64,000 nt of DNA from contig OW818647.1 in assembly GCA_942492855.1 (NCBI GenBank), positions 2,914,001 to 2,978,000 on the forward strand. The letters are read 5' to 3'. Position 1 is the first letter of the stretch. Every line of letters starts with the position of its first letter. Origin of the DNA: G963677485 sp942492855 (lineage in GTDB: Bacteria; Armatimonadota; HRBIN16). Under the pieces are notes generated by a model, which searched no databases, had not been told where the DNA came from, and was given only the letters and a program-made list of their open reading frames with translations. Positions 50,067 through 60,299 of this stretch are shown here, one piece after another. The position numbers and the translations under genes are program-made.

Positions 50067-52205
50067 GTGTTCAGGTCATCTGCAATCGCAGCATGCGTCG
50101 TCGTCACTATTTCCATTCTGTCTGCCATTACCCCTTTACATGCCGACCAGCCCGTGGGCGGCACCGTAGAGGCTTGGGGAACACGGCGGATCGTTCCAGG
50201 GGACCTTACCGGATTCACGGCTATCTCAGCCGGGGCATTTCACACAGTCGGCTTGAAACGCGACAGATCAGTAACGGGCTGGGGATATAATGGCAACGGC
50301 GAGTGCAATGTGCCAGCACCAAATCAAGACTTCATCGCTTTGGCTGCAGGTTATAGCTTCTCTATCGGTTTGAAACGTGATGGCTCAGTGGTCGGTTGGG
50401 GTGCGAATACCAGTGGTCAGCGGACGGTGCCAGAACCTAATACGAACTTCATCGCCATATCAGCAGGAGATGATCATGCAGTAGGGCTAAAGCGAGATGG
50501 ATCCGTAATCTGCTGGGGTAGCAACGAATACGGGAAATGCACCGTTCCATCACCTAACACTGGGTTTATCGCAATAGCTGCAGGGACATCATTCACAGTT
50601 GGTTTGAAGAGCAACAATACCGTAGTCTGCTGGGGTAACAATGATTTTGGTAAATGTGATGTGCCTGCTCCTAATCAAGGTTTTACAGCCATAGCAGCTG
50701 GGGGAGACCATGCCATTGGGTTAAAATCTGATGGATCGGTCATTGAATGGGGATTAAACTACTTTAGCGATCACTATGATCCTTCGCCTAATCAAGGCTT
50801 TGTGGGTATATCCGCCGGTAGGTCCCACTCGGTAGGATTGAAGAGTGATGGATCTGTGGATTGCTGGGGATATAACAGTTATAAACAAATCGACTTACCT
50901 AATCCAAACAGTGGGTTCGCTTCTGTTACGGCTGGAGGCTATCATACCGTCGGTCTTAAGCGCGATGGATCAGTTGTTTGCTGGGGATTTAACGACTATA
51001 ACGAATGTAATATTTCGGTGCCTAACCGCGATATCGCATCTATCGTAGCCGGGACATACCATGTCGTCGGATTGAAGAGTGATCACTCAATAGTTTGTTG
51101 GGGATGGAATTATAATAACCAGTGTGTTGTTCCATCACCTAATCAAAATTTCATCAGTGTTGCAGGAGGGTATACGCATTCCGCCGGATTGAAAAGTGAT
51201 GGGTCTGTGGTATGTTGGGGTGATAATACATCAGGTCAAACGAGTGTACCGGAACCAAACCAAAACTTTACGTCAATCTCCGCCGCTTATAACAACACCG
51301 CCGGACTTAAGGCCAACGGTTCAGTAGTCTGCTGGGGTGATAACAGTAGTGGTCAATGTAACGTGCCAGCTCTTAATGAAGGGTATCGTGCTATCGCTTC
51401 TGGCAAACTACACACCATCGGGTTGAAGACCAACGGCACGGTGGTTTGTTGGGGTGACAACAGTTCTGGCCAAACTAGCGTGCCTGCACCCAACCAAAAT
51501 TATGTATCTATAGCTGCAGGCAGCAATCATTCCGTCGGGTTGAGATCGGACGGCTCAGTTGTCTGCTGGGGAAGCAACAACAGCGGACAGTGCGACATAC
51601 CGGCACCCAACCAAAACTTCGTGGCGATTGCAGCGGGTGATGACAACACAGTCGGCATAAAGTCCAACGGTTCCATAGTGTGCTGGGGGGATAACAGTAA
51701 AGGCCAATTCCTAGTGCCCAATCCTAACAGCGGGTTCACCTCCGTAGTAGCAGGCGGATCTGCGATTCACGCCATCCGCGGCACGCGAAACATCAGCGGG
51801 CAGGTGCAACTGGGCAGCTTCTTGGCACCGCTGCCTTCGCAGCGGTTGACGGCCTGGATCGCTAGCGCGTCGGATCCCACGGCCACGCAGTGCCTTAGCC
51901 TGCTGCCGGATGCCAGCGGCAACTACACGCTCTCCAGCTACCTGCAACCTCCGTATGACATCCGGGTCAGCAGTCCGCACTTCCTGACGGCCAAAGCGGC
52001 CGGTCTTGCCGCAGGCCAGAACGCGAACTTCGCGCTCACCAATGGCGACGCCGATGGCGATAACCAGATCAACCTGTTCGACTTTGTGGTGCTGGATTCC
52101 AAGTTTGGCTCCGCAGATCCCATGGCGGACCTGGATGGCGACGGTCAGGTGAACCTGTTCGACTATGTGATCATTGACCAGCACTTCGGTGCTCAGGGAG
52201 AGTAA
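50067..52205 (+). CDS. Array gene 1: secreted 14-blade RCC1-like protein with dockerin-like tail
   Basis: A 712-residue exported protein. A signal peptide (about residues 1-26, ending LHAD) precedes 13 full RCC1-like units of about 39 residues plus a split one (TVEAWGTRRI at the start, FTSVVAGGSAIHAIRG at the end), giving 14 blades, i.e. two seven-bladed propellers. A beta-sandwich (SGQVQLGSFLAPLPSQ, LPDASGNYTLSSYLQPPYDI) and two dockerin-like calcium loops (DADGDNQINLFD, DLDGDGQVNLFD) complete it. GTG 50067 has AAGGAG upstream. Its first blades match those of array gene 6 one by one and its last four match array gene 5. Confidence 0.85.
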   Translation: MFRSSAIAACVVVTISILSAITPLHADQPVGGTVEAWGTRRIVPGDLTGFTAISAGAFHTVGLKRDRSVTGWGYNGNGECNVPAPNQDFIALAAGYSFSIGLKRDGSVVGWGANTSGQRTVPEPNTNFIAISAGDDHAVGLKRDGSVICWGSNEYGKCTVPSPNTGFIAIAAGTSFTVGLKSNNTVVCWGNNDFGKCDVPAPNQGFTAIAAGGDHAIGLKSDGSVIEWGLNYFSDHYDPSPNQGFVGISAGRSHSVGLKSDGSVDCWGYNSYKQIDLPNPNSGFASVTAGGYHTVGLKRDGSVVCWGFNDYNECNISVPNRDIASIVAGTYHVVGLKSDHSIVCWGWNYNNQCVVPSPNQNFISVAGGYTHSAGLKSDGSVVCWGDNTSGQTSVPEPNQNFTSISAAYNNTAGLKANGSVVCWGDNSSGQCNVPALNEGYRAIASGKLHTIGLKTNGTVVCWGDNSSGQTSVPAPNQNYVSIAAGSNHSVGLRSDGSVVCWGSNNSGQCDIPAPNQNFVAIAAGDDNTVGIKSNGSIVCWGDNSKGQFLVPNPNSGFTSVVAGGSAIHAIRGTRNISGQVQLGSFLAPLPSQRLTAWIASASDPTATQCLSLLPDASGNYTLSSYLQPPYDIRVSSPHFLTAKAAGLAAGQNANFALTNGDADGDNQINLFDFVVLDSKFGSADPMADLDGDGQVNLFDYVIIDQHFGAQGE

Positions 52206-52209
52206 TACG

Positions 52210-55185
52210 ATGGCACAAATACCATATTTGGGGGGCGTATCTGTGAAACAGAATTATCTCGGTATGACAATAAAGGTGCTGCTATTGTGCCTTGTGACGG
52301 TCTGCATAGTTGCATCCGCAGCATATTCCAGCACGATAGAAACCTGGGGGTCCAACCGGATCATCCCAGGTGACTTATCGGGTTTCACCAGCATCAGTGT
52401 TGGTGCATTCCACACCGCTGGGCTAAGGGCCGATGGCTCGATAAAATGCTGGGGTGACAACGCGAATTTTCAATGTGAAGTACCTACACCTAATGCCGGC
52501 TTCATCGCAGTCAGTGCTGGTCACTATTTTACTGTGGGGCTGAAAAGTGACGGCAGTGTGATGGCTTGGGGATCGTCTGGTAAGGAACTTAACGGAACTC
52601 CCCAGAGTTTTACGGCGATAAGTGCTGGTTTTGGCCATGTGGTGGCACTAAATCGCGACGGCACGGTACGGTGCTGGGGAGACAACAGTGCGGGACAGTG
52701 TAACATTCCTGCACCTAACAGTAACTTTGTCGCTGTGGCTGCCGGCAATGACCACAGCGTAGGACTGAAAAGTAACGGTTCGCTGGTGTGCTGGGGTGGC
52801 AACCAGTATGGGCAGTGCGATGTGCCATCGCCCAACACGGATTTCGTAGCAGTGTCAGCCAATTTCAATTTCACACTTGCTTTGAAACGCGATGGATCTA
52901 CCGTAGCATTTGGATCCAACGCCTCAGGACAGTTAGATATCCCTACACCTAACGCAGATTTCATAAGTATCGCCGCAGGGGTCTATACCAGTGCAGGACT
53001 CAAGCGTGACGGATCCATCGTGTGTTGGGGTGATAATAATTCGGGCCAATGCAGCGTGCCAGTGGCCAATAATGAGTTCATATCGGTCGGCACCGGGTTA
53101 GGCCACACCGTAGGGCTCAAGCGCAATGGGACAGTAGTCTGCTGGGGTGATGCAAGCAGGTCTCAGTGTAGTGTTGTGTCACCAATTCGCGACATCGTGG
53201 CAGTTTCATCTTGCTGGAACAACACCATGGGGTTGAGGCGTGATGGTTCAATAATATCGTTGGGCATATTCTCCACCGAATCCCAATGTCATGTGCCTCA
53301 GCCCAATGGCGGCTTTATCTCAATCGCCACGGGTTTGTACCATTTTGTGGGGCTGAAGAGTGACAAGAAGGCCTACTGCTGGGGCAGCAACAACTACGGC
53401 CAGTGTAATATTCCTGAACCTAACCAGAACTATGCGGCTGTCTTTTCTGCACCATTACATACCATCGGGTTACAACTCGATGGGTCTATAGTCGGCTGGG
53501 GTTTGAACTCCAACGGACAGTGTGATGTGCCGTCGCCAAATGGTAACTATATTTCGGCGGCAGGGGGTTATCTGCATTCGGTAGGTCTGCAAAGCGATGG
53601 CACCGTGGTCTGCTGGGGTGACAATGCTTACGGCCAATGCGACGTTCCACAGCCTAACTCAGACTTCACCGCCATATCGGCAGGCGTGTATCACACCATG
53701 GGACTCAAAGCCGATGGTTCCATTGTGTGCTGGGGATCGAATTCAGACCAGCAGTGCATTGTGCCCGAACCAAATAAGGACTTTGTGGCGGTATCGGCTG
53801 GCGCTTACTTTTCAGTCGGGCTGAAGAAGGACGGTTCAGCGGTTTGCTGGGGATCAAACTATTGGAATCAGTGCGATCTTCCATCACCTAACAAGGGCTT
53901 CATGGCGATATCAGCAGGCTACGGTGATGTCACCGCATTGCGTGCCGATGGTTCTGTTGTGCGCTGGGGCAGACTGGTTCAAGGTCAATGGGCCACTACC
54001 GACCAAAACAACGACCTCATGGCCTTAGCTGAAGGACTGCAGCACACCGTCGCACTGAAGACAGACAGTAGTATTCAATGTTGGGGTAGAAATGTAGAGG
54101 GTCAGTGTGATTTGCCTTCACCAAATTCGGGATTTGGGGCAATAGCAGCCGGTAGCTCGCATTCTGCCGGTGTAAGAAGCGATGGCTCCATGGTTTGCTG
54201 GGGTGATAACAACAAAGGCCAATGCAATGTGCCCTCGCCGAATCAAGGTTTTGTCAACGTTGCGGCAGGCACCGGCTTTACCGCAGGGTTGAAGAGTGAT
54301 GGATCGATTCAGTGCTGGGGCGACAACAGCTTTGGGCAATGTGATACCCCAGAAGACAACACTGGATTTGTAGCGTTAGCTGCTGGGGCCAGCCACGTTG
54401 CTGCACTGAGAAGCAATGGTTCCATCACATGCTGGGGTATGACGTACAGTGTCACCCCTACGCCAAATACTGGCTATGTAGCCGTAGCCTGTGGCAAAGA
54501 ACACACAGTGGCACTAAAAACCGACGGCTCCGTTGTATGCTGGGGGGCTAATGACCAAAGGCAATGCGATGTCCCCGAGCCAAATAAGGACTTTGTGGCT
54601 ATTGCTGCGAATGAGTATGGTTCTGTCGGGCTAAAGAACAACGGAAGCATAGTTTATTGGGGATTTGGGGTCACTATCCCCGGGTATATGAATGTGCCTG
54701 CTCCCAACTCTGGGTTCACGGCTATAGCAGCGGGTGGAGGCAAGATATCCGCCATGCGCGGCACGCGGAGCATCTCCGGGCAGGTGCAACTGGGCAGCTT
54801 CCTGGCACCGCTGCCTTCGCAGCGGTTGACCGCCTGGATCGCCAGCGCAGCGGACCCCACCGCCACGCAGTGCCTCAGCCTGCTTCCAGATGCCAGCGGC
54901 AACTACACGCTCTCCAGCTACCTGCAGCCTCCGTATGACATCAAAGTCAGCAGCCCGCACTTCCTGACCGCTAAGTCGGCCGGTATGGCCGCAGACGTGA
55001 ATGCGAACTTCTCACTCACTAATGGCGATGCCGACGGCGATAACCAGGTGAACCTGTTCGACTTCGTGGTGCTGGATTCCAAGTTCGGCTCCGCCGATTC
55101 GATGGCCGACCTGGACGGCGACGGTCAGGTAAATCTGTTCGACTATGTAATCATTGACCAGCACTTCGGTGCTCAAGGGGAGTAA
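52210..55185 (+). CDS. Array gene 2: secreted 21-blade RCC1-like protein with dockerin-like tail
   Basis: A 991-residue exported protein, the longest intact member. The signal peptide is the hydrophobic stretch VLLLCLVTVCIVASAAYSS. It has 20 full RCC1-like units plus the split one (TIETWGSNRI with FTAIAAGGGKISAMRG), 21 blades, three propellers' worth. Then come the beta-sandwich and dockerin-like loops, nearly identical to array gene 1. The start is uncertain: ATG 52210 follows GGGAG; GTG 52243, after GGGGGG, gives a more typical signal peptide and matches how array genes 4 and 5 start. A frame reaching back to 52174 is inside gene 1. Confidence 0.83.
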   Translation: MAQIPYLGGVSVKQNYLGMTIKVLLLCLVTVCIVASAAYSSTIETWGSNRIIPGDLSGFTSISVGAFHTAGLRADGSIKCWGDNANFQCEVPTPNAGFIAVSAGHYFTVGLKSDGSVMAWGSSGKELNGTPQSFTAISAGFGHVVALNRDGTVRCWGDNSAGQCNIPAPNSNFVAVAAGNDHSVGLKSNGSLVCWGGNQYGQCDVPSPNTDFVAVSANFNFTLALKRDGSTVAFGSNASGQLDIPTPNADFISIAAGVYTSAGLKRDGSIVCWGDNNSGQCSVPVANNEFISVGTGLGHTVGLKRNGTVVCWGDASRSQCSVVSPIRDIVAVSSCWNNTMGLRRDGSIISLGIFSTESQCHVPQPNGGFISIATGLYHFVGLKSDKKAYCWGSNNYGQCNIPEPNQNYAAVFSAPLHTIGLQLDGSIVGWGLNSNGQCDVPSPNGNYISAAGGYLHSVGLQSDGTVVCWGDNAYGQCDVPQPNSDFTAISAGVYHTMGLKADGSIVCWGSNSDQQCIVPEPNKDFVAVSAGAYFSVGLKKDGSAVCWGSNYWNQCDLPSPNKGFMAISAGYGDVTALRADGSVVRWGRLVQGQWATTDQNNDLMALAEGLQHTVALKTDSSIQCWGRNVEGQCDLPSPNSGFGAIAAGSSHSAGVRSDGSMVCWGDNNKGQCNVPSPNQGFVNVAAGTGFTAGLKSDGSIQCWGDNSFGQCDTPEDNTGFVALAAGASHVAALRSNGSITCWGMTYSVTPTPNTGYVAVACGKEHTVALKTDGSVVCWGANDQRQCDVPEPNKDFVAIAANEYGSVGLKNNGSIVYWGFGVTIPGYMNVPAPNSGFTAIAAGGGKISAMRGTRSISGQVQLGSFLAPLPSQRLTAWIASAADPTATQCLSLLPDASGNYTLSSYLQPPYDIKVSSPHFLTAKSAGMAADVNANFSLTNGDADGDNQVNLFDFVVLDSKFGSADSMADLDGDGQVNLFDYVIIDQHFGAQGE

Positions 55186-55237
55186 GGCGCAAGATGACAT
55201 GCACAGCTTTATCACATGGACGCAAAGGAGCAAACCT

Positions 55238-56344
55238 ATGAAATCAGCACGAATACAGAACAGTAGCATCTACGGGTTTTGTCTACTATGGCTTGTATTA
55301 TTGTCATGCAGTTTACCCCTCCTCGCACAATCTGGCACCATCGAAACCTGGGGGACACGACGTATCATACCTGGCGAATTGAGCGGCTTCACGGCCATCG
55401 CAGCCGGTTATGATCATACAGTTGGTTTGAAGGCAGACGGCTCGGTAGCCTGCTGGGGACGTAACGATGTCGGTCAGTGTGATACACCCGCTCCTAATAT
55501 GGGATTCACAACGGTATCCGCTGGCACCAACCGTTCCGCGGGTGTCAAGAGTGACGGCTCGATTGTTTGTTGGGGTGCAAACAGCGACCTGCAGTACAAC
55601 GTGCCTGTGCCTAACACTGAGTTTACTGCGGTATCGGTCGGATGGGCTCACACAGTCGGCCTCAAGAAGGACGGTTCTGTGGTTTGCTGGGGTTATAACT
55701 ATGACGGACAATGTGATGTGCCTGCGCCAAACAACAATTTTATAGCTGTGGCTGCAGGACAAAATCATACAGTGGGACTGAAGAGGGATGGCTCCATTGT
55801 CTGCTGGGGGAAAAATGATTGCAATCAGTGCGATGTGCCTGCACCAAATTCAGGTTTTGTGGCGATCGGAGCAAGCGATGATTCAGTCACCATGGGCCTA
55901 AAGAAAGACGGTTCACTGGTTCTATTCGGAAACTTCCATAGTGACCGTAGTGTTCATCCAGAGACTTATATCGGTTACAGATCAGTGGCTTTGGGAAACG
56001 GCCATGCCGTTGCGGTCAAAGCCAACGGATCTGTCGTGACTTGGGGTGGCGGTTCGCCAGATATATGGGAGCTGCCATCACCGAATCGTGACTTCATCGC
56101 TGTGGCTTCAGGTAGAACGCATAATGCCGGTTTGAAAGTAGACGGAACAGTGGTATGCTGGGGAGACAACACATATGGACAATGTAATATGTCAGATCGA
56201 AATCTGCCATCCGACACCTCAAGTGTAGCTTCTGGGAACTGCTTTAGCGTCGGACTTCGGAGTAACGGATCGATTTATGGATGGGGGATCAATTTCGTCG
56301 GCCAACAACCATCGCTTTACCACACGAAGGGTTTGTTTGTGTAG
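55238..56344 (+). CDS. Array gene 3, N-terminal part (frameshifted)
   Basis: 368 residues in this frame: signal peptide (LLWLVLLSCSLPLLAQ), TIETWGTRRI, seven full RCC1-like units and most of the eighth, then a nonsense tail (LYHTKGLFV) and stop. The chain clearly continues in the frame starting at 56281: the missing end of blade 8 and the next blade (GFVCVAAGYFHALGLK) are there. The switch needs one extra base near 56305-56320 (around CCAACAACCATCG). Joined, the protein has about 980 residues and 21 blades. ATG 55238 has AAAGGAG upstream. The signal peptide and leader match array gene 6. This may be a real mutation or a sequencing error. Confidence 0.75.
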   Translation: MKSARIQNSSIYGFCLLWLVLLSCSLPLLAQSGTIETWGTRRIIPGELSGFTAIAAGYDHTVGLKADGSVACWGRNDVGQCDTPAPNMGFTTVSAGTNRSAGVKSDGSIVCWGANSDLQYNVPVPNTEFTAVSVGWAHTVGLKKDGSVVCWGYNYDGQCDVPAPNNNFIAVAAGQNHTVGLKRDGSIVCWGKNDCNQCDVPAPNSGFVAIGASDDSVTMGLKKDGSLVLFGNFHSDRSVHPETYIGYRSVALGNGHAVAVKANGSVVTWGGGSPDIWELPSPNRDFIAVASGRTHNAGLKVDGTVVCWGDNTYGQCNMSDRNLPSDTSSVASGNCFSVGLRSNGSIYGWGINFVGQQPSLYHTKGLFV

Positions 56345-58182
56345 CGGCCGGTTATTTCCATGCGCTCGGATTGAAAATGGACGGCAGTGTTGTGGGCTGG
56401 GGCGAAAACTCCTCAGGCCAGTGCAACGTTCCTGGGGTTAACAACGGGTTTGTGTCTATATCAGCAGGTGGAGCCCATTCATTGGGCTTGAAAACTGATG
56501 GATCGATATCGGCGTGGGGATGGAACGATGATGGCCAATGTAATGTGCCCTCGCTAAATGCCAACTTCAAGTCGATCGATGGGGGAGGGTATCATTCTGC
56601 TGCCGTTAAGAACGATGGATCGGTCATCTGCTGGGGCCGAAACCTCGAAGGTCAATGTGATGTGCCATCGCCTAACACTGGATTTGTATCGATCAGCGCA
56701 GGATTATACCACTCTGTGGGTGTAAAGGCAGATGGCGCTGTGGTTGCATGGGGGAGTAACGACTACGGTCAGTGCGACGTACCTGAACCCAACAAGGATT
56801 TCGTGGCTGTATCGGCTGGATTTTACCACACCATCGGCCTGAAACGAGACGGATCGGTCGTCGTATGGGGTGGACCCTATCCCCACCAACTTGTGGTTCC
56901 AGCACCTAACAAAGGGTTTATATCCATTTCAGCAGATGCCTATTACTCTGTGGCCGTACGCAGCGATGGTGCTGTGGTTACCATAGGTGAGGAACTGCAG
57001 AATACAACCTCAACGCCTAACCAAGACATTGTTTCTGTATCTGAGGGGGGTAGTCACACAACCGCACTCAGGGCCGACGGCACCATTGTCAGCTGGGGAG
57101 ATAACTACGAAGGTCAATGTAATACTCCTGCAGGCAATGACTTCCTTGTGGTGGCCGCCGGTGTCGATCACTCAGCAGCTTTAAAATCAGATGGCTCCAT
57201 CATATGCTGGGGTGTGGACGCATTCGGTAAGTGCTACCCACCAGAGCCAAACTCTGGATTCAAGTCCCTCACTGCCGGTGGGAACTTCACTGCCGGTCTC
57301 AAAAACGACGGTTCGGTCGTCTGCTGGGGCACGCTATCTAGTGTTCCTGAACCGAATACGAACTATATATCAATCACTTCAGGGTCATGGTCGGGACATA
57401 TCATAGGTGTGAAGGCTGACAACACGCTTGTTGCCTGGGGATACAACGACCGCGGTCAGTGTGATGTTCCTTCACCCAACCAGGGATTTATCGCTGCAGC
57501 AACCGGTGGTCAACACTCCGCAGGTTTGAAGTCCGATGGTTCCGTTGTCTGCTGGGGTTATAACTTCTATGGGCAGTGCACCGTGCCAGCTCCCAACAAG
57601 GACTTCATATCGATCGCAGCAAGTGGTAACTACACCGTAGGACTGAAAGTTGATGGCTCTATAGTCTGCTGGGGGGATACCGGAACCAACATCCCATATC
57701 CCAACTCTGGTTTCACAGCCATCGCGGCCGGTGGTGGTAAAGTTACCGCCATCCGTGGCACGCGGAATATCTCCGGGCAGGTGCAACTGGGCGGCTTCCT
57801 GGCGCCGCTGCCTTCGCAGCGGATGACCGCCTGGATCGCCAGCGCGTCAGACCCTGCCGCCACGCAGTGCCTCAGCCTGCTGCCGGATGCCAGCGGCAAC
57901 TACACACTCTCCAGCTACTTGCAGCCGCCGTATGACATAAAGGTCAGTAGCCCACACTTCCTGACGGCCAAATCGGCCGGTATGGCCGCAGACGTGAATG
58001 CGAACTTCTCACTCACCAACGGCGACGCGGATGGCGACAACCAGATCAACCTGTTCGACTTCGTGGTGCTGGATTCCAAGTTCGGCTCCGCCGATTCGAT
58101 GGCCGACCTGGACGGTAGCGGTCAGGTGAACCTGTTCGACTATGTAGTCATCGACCAGCACTTCGGTGCTCAGGGGGAGTAA
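56281..58182 (+). CDS. Array gene 3, C-terminal part (frameshifted)
   Basis: 633 residues in this frame, from the end of blade 8. It holds twelve full RCC1-like units (blades 9-20), the closing half-blade (FTAIAAGGGKVTAIRG), the beta-sandwich (SGQVQLGGFLAPLPSQ) and two dockerin-like loops (DADGDNQINLFD, DLDGSGQVNLFD; the second loop has Ser at a usual Asp position). There is no ribosome site or signal peptide at ATG 56281, so it is not an independent gene; if unrepaired it would be translated poorly or not at all. Its tail is nearly identical in DNA to those of array genes 1, 2 and 5. Confidence 0.75.
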   Translation: MGDQFRRPTTIALPHEGFVCVAAGYFHALGLKMDGSVVGWGENSSGQCNVPGVNNGFVSISAGGAHSLGLKTDGSISAWGWNDDGQCNVPSLNANFKSIDGGGYHSAAVKNDGSVICWGRNLEGQCDVPSPNTGFVSISAGLYHSVGVKADGAVVAWGSNDYGQCDVPEPNKDFVAVSAGFYHTIGLKRDGSVVVWGGPYPHQLVVPAPNKGFISISADAYYSVAVRSDGAVVTIGEELQNTTSTPNQDIVSVSEGGSHTTALRADGTIVSWGDNYEGQCNTPAGNDFLVVAAGVDHSAALKSDGSIICWGVDAFGKCYPPEPNSGFKSLTAGGNFTAGLKNDGSVVCWGTLSSVPEPNTNYISITSGSWSGHIIGVKADNTLVAWGYNDRGQCDVPSPNQGFIAAATGGQHSAGLKSDGSVVCWGYNFYGQCTVPAPNKDFISIAASGNYTVGLKVDGSIVCWGDTGTNIPYPNSGFTAIAAGGGKVTAIRGTRNISGQVQLGGFLAPLPSQRMTAWIASASDPAATQCLSLLPDASGNYTLSSYLQPPYDIKVSSPHFLTAKSAGMAADVNANFSLTNGDADGDNQINLFDFVVLDSKFGSADSMADLDGSGQVNLFDYVVIDQHFGAQGE

Positions 58183-58192
58183 GGGAACAACT

Positions 58193-60286
58193 GTGAAATT
58201 TAACGCTGTAACCATACCTGGCTTAACATTGCTGTGCCTGATGGCATCGGCTTCGGTATCTGCGCAAAGTGGCACTGTCGAGGTTTGGGGCAAAACCGTC
58301 CTACCTCCTGGTGAGCTGTCTGGGTTTAGTTCTATCGCGACGGGCGAAACCCATACGGTCGGGTTAAGACGCGATGGCTCAGTAGTCTGCTGGGGAGATA
58401 ACACTAATGGTAAATGCATGGTGCCAGCACCCAACACAGGCTTCACTGCAGTGACTCAATTCTATGGATTAAAGAGTGACGGCTCAGTGGTAGGCTGGGG
58501 GGGTGGCTCGAATGGTGTGCCTGCTCCTAACACTGACTTCATTGCCGTTGCCGCAAGTAATCATCACACCATCGGGTTGAAACGCAACGGCACTGTGGTT
58601 TGCTGGGGTATGAACTTATACGGTGAGGGTGACATACTGGCGCCAAACCAAAACTTTACTGCCATCGCCGCGGGGCAAGCCCATTCTGTCGGATTGAAAA
58701 AGGACGGCACGGTTGTCTGTTGGGGTCATAAGGGTTATGGTCAGTGCAGCGTTCCAACACCAAACACGAACTTCGTTGCGATTGCTGCAGGTGACTTTCA
58801 CACAATAGGCCTAAAGAACGATGGTTCTGTGGTATGCTGGGGCGACAACACCTATGGACAGTGCACCCCTCCTTCACCTAACGGTGGCTTTACGGCTGTA
58901 TATGCAGATGGCACATACACTGTTGGTTTGAAACATGATGGTAGTGTCATCTGCTGGGGCAATAACAGTAATGGGCAGTGCAATACTCCTGAGCCAAACA
59001 AAGACTTTATCGCAGTTGCTGCAGGCGGAACTCATACTGTCGCGGTGAAGCGTGATGGCTCAGTGTTGGGTTGGGGCAGTAATATCTACGGTCAACTATA
59101 TATCGATAAGCCTAACAAAGACTTCATCGCGATCGCGTCTGGCGGTCAACACACTGCAGCGCTAAAGAGTGACGGTTCGGTGTTATGCTGGGGTAATAAC
59201 GAGTTCGGCCAAAGCACGGTCCCTGCACCCAACCAGGATTTCACGGCTGTGGCAGCAGGAGCCCAACACACTGTCGGGCTGAAGCGAGATCGATCAATTG
59301 TCTGCTGGGGGGCAAACCTCAATGGCATATGCGATGTGCCGTCTCCAAACCAGGACTTCATTGCTGTGGCCGCAGGCCGAACTCACTCGGCTGGGATAAA
59401 GAGCGATGGTTCTATCATCTGCTGGGGCAGTAATGACCACAACCAGGCGGTGGTTCCAGAGCCTAACAAAGACTTTGTGGCAGTTGATATCGGCGATTTT
59501 CATATCGTGGGGTTGAAGAAAGACGGGTCGGTTGTCTGCTGGGGTTTGAACAATGATGGACAGTGTACGGTGCCAACCCCAAACCAGAATTTCATCGCTA
59601 TTGCGGCAGGCCCTACACGTACCATAGGACTCAAGCGCGATGGTTCTATCGCCATTTGGGGAGCTAACTATATTGAAACACCTCATCCCAACACCGGATT
59701 CGTGTATATCGCAGCCGGTAAATATGACAATGCGGGTATAAAGAGTGATGGCTCCATGCTCATCTGGGGAGCCCAGATGTATAACATGGTAGACGTACCT
59801 AAGCCAAACAGCGGATTCACTGCCGTCGATGTCAGCGACAACGGTATTAGCGCCATCCGCCAGTTGTCATCGCTGTCGGGACAGATCCAGCTAGGCAACT
59901 TCAGTGGCAACACGGCTTCACAGCAATTCTTAGCCAAAGTATCCAGCTCTGCGGATGCGAGCATTACTCAATTCCTCAATCTGCGTCCACAGGGAGATGG
60001 TAGTTTTACGCTATCAAGCTATCTACAGCCGCCCTATGATATTCGCATCACTGGTTCGCACTTCCTGGGCATAAAGGCGACGAATGTCGCCTTATCACAG
60101 AACCTTGGACTTGCATTCACCAATGGTGACGCAGATGGTAACAATAACATCAACCTGTTCGACTTCGTCGTATTAGATTCGAAATTCGGAACCTCCGATC
60201 CGATGGCTGATCTCGACGGCGACGGCACTGTGAACCTATTTGACTATGTGATCATCGACCAGGGATTTGGTGCTCAAGGTGAATAA
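58193..60286 (+). CDS. Array gene 4: secreted 14-blade RCC1-like protein, divergent dockerin-like tail
   Basis: A 697-residue exported protein. Signal peptide (LTLLCLMASASVSAQ), TVEVWGKTVL, 13 full units (the second shortened to about 32 residues) and a closing half-blade, 14 blades in all. The beta-sandwich (SGQIQLGNFSGNTASQ, SFTLSSYLQPPYDI) and calcium loops (DADGNNNINLFD, DLDGDGTVNLFD) are the same in design but clearly diverged from the other array members, unlike their near-identical tails. GTG 58193 has AAGGGA upstream; the frame extends back into array gene 3. Confidence 0.84.
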   Translation: MKFNAVTIPGLTLLCLMASASVSAQSGTVEVWGKTVLPPGELSGFSSIATGETHTVGLRRDGSVVCWGDNTNGKCMVPAPNTGFTAVTQFYGLKSDGSVVGWGGGSNGVPAPNTDFIAVAASNHHTIGLKRNGTVVCWGMNLYGEGDILAPNQNFTAIAAGQAHSVGLKKDGTVVCWGHKGYGQCSVPTPNTNFVAIAAGDFHTIGLKNDGSVVCWGDNTYGQCTPPSPNGGFTAVYADGTYTVGLKHDGSVICWGNNSNGQCNTPEPNKDFIAVAAGGTHTVAVKRDGSVLGWGSNIYGQLYIDKPNKDFIAIASGGQHTAALKSDGSVLCWGNNEFGQSTVPAPNQDFTAVAAGAQHTVGLKRDRSIVCWGANLNGICDVPSPNQDFIAVAAGRTHSAGIKSDGSIICWGSNDHNQAVVPEPNKDFVAVDIGDFHIVGLKKDGSVVCWGLNNDGQCTVPTPNQNFIAIAAGPTRTIGLKRDGSIAIWGANYIETPHPNTGFVYIAAGKYDNAGIKSDGSMLIWGAQMYNMVDVPKPNSGFTAVDVSDNGISAIRQLSSLSGQIQLGNFSGNTASQQFLAKVSSSADASITQFLNLRPQGDGSFTLSSYLQPPYDIRITGSHFLGIKATNVALSQNLGLAFTNGDADGNNNINLFDFVVLDSKFGTSDPMADLDGDGTVNLFDYVIIDQGFGAQGE

Positions 60287-60299
60287 GGGAGTAAAATCT

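Noticed and set aside
56281..56344. Programmed ribosomal frameshift in array gene 3
   Set aside because: No slippery heptamer, internal Shine-Dalgarno or downstream stem was visible; a mutation or sequencing error is simpler.
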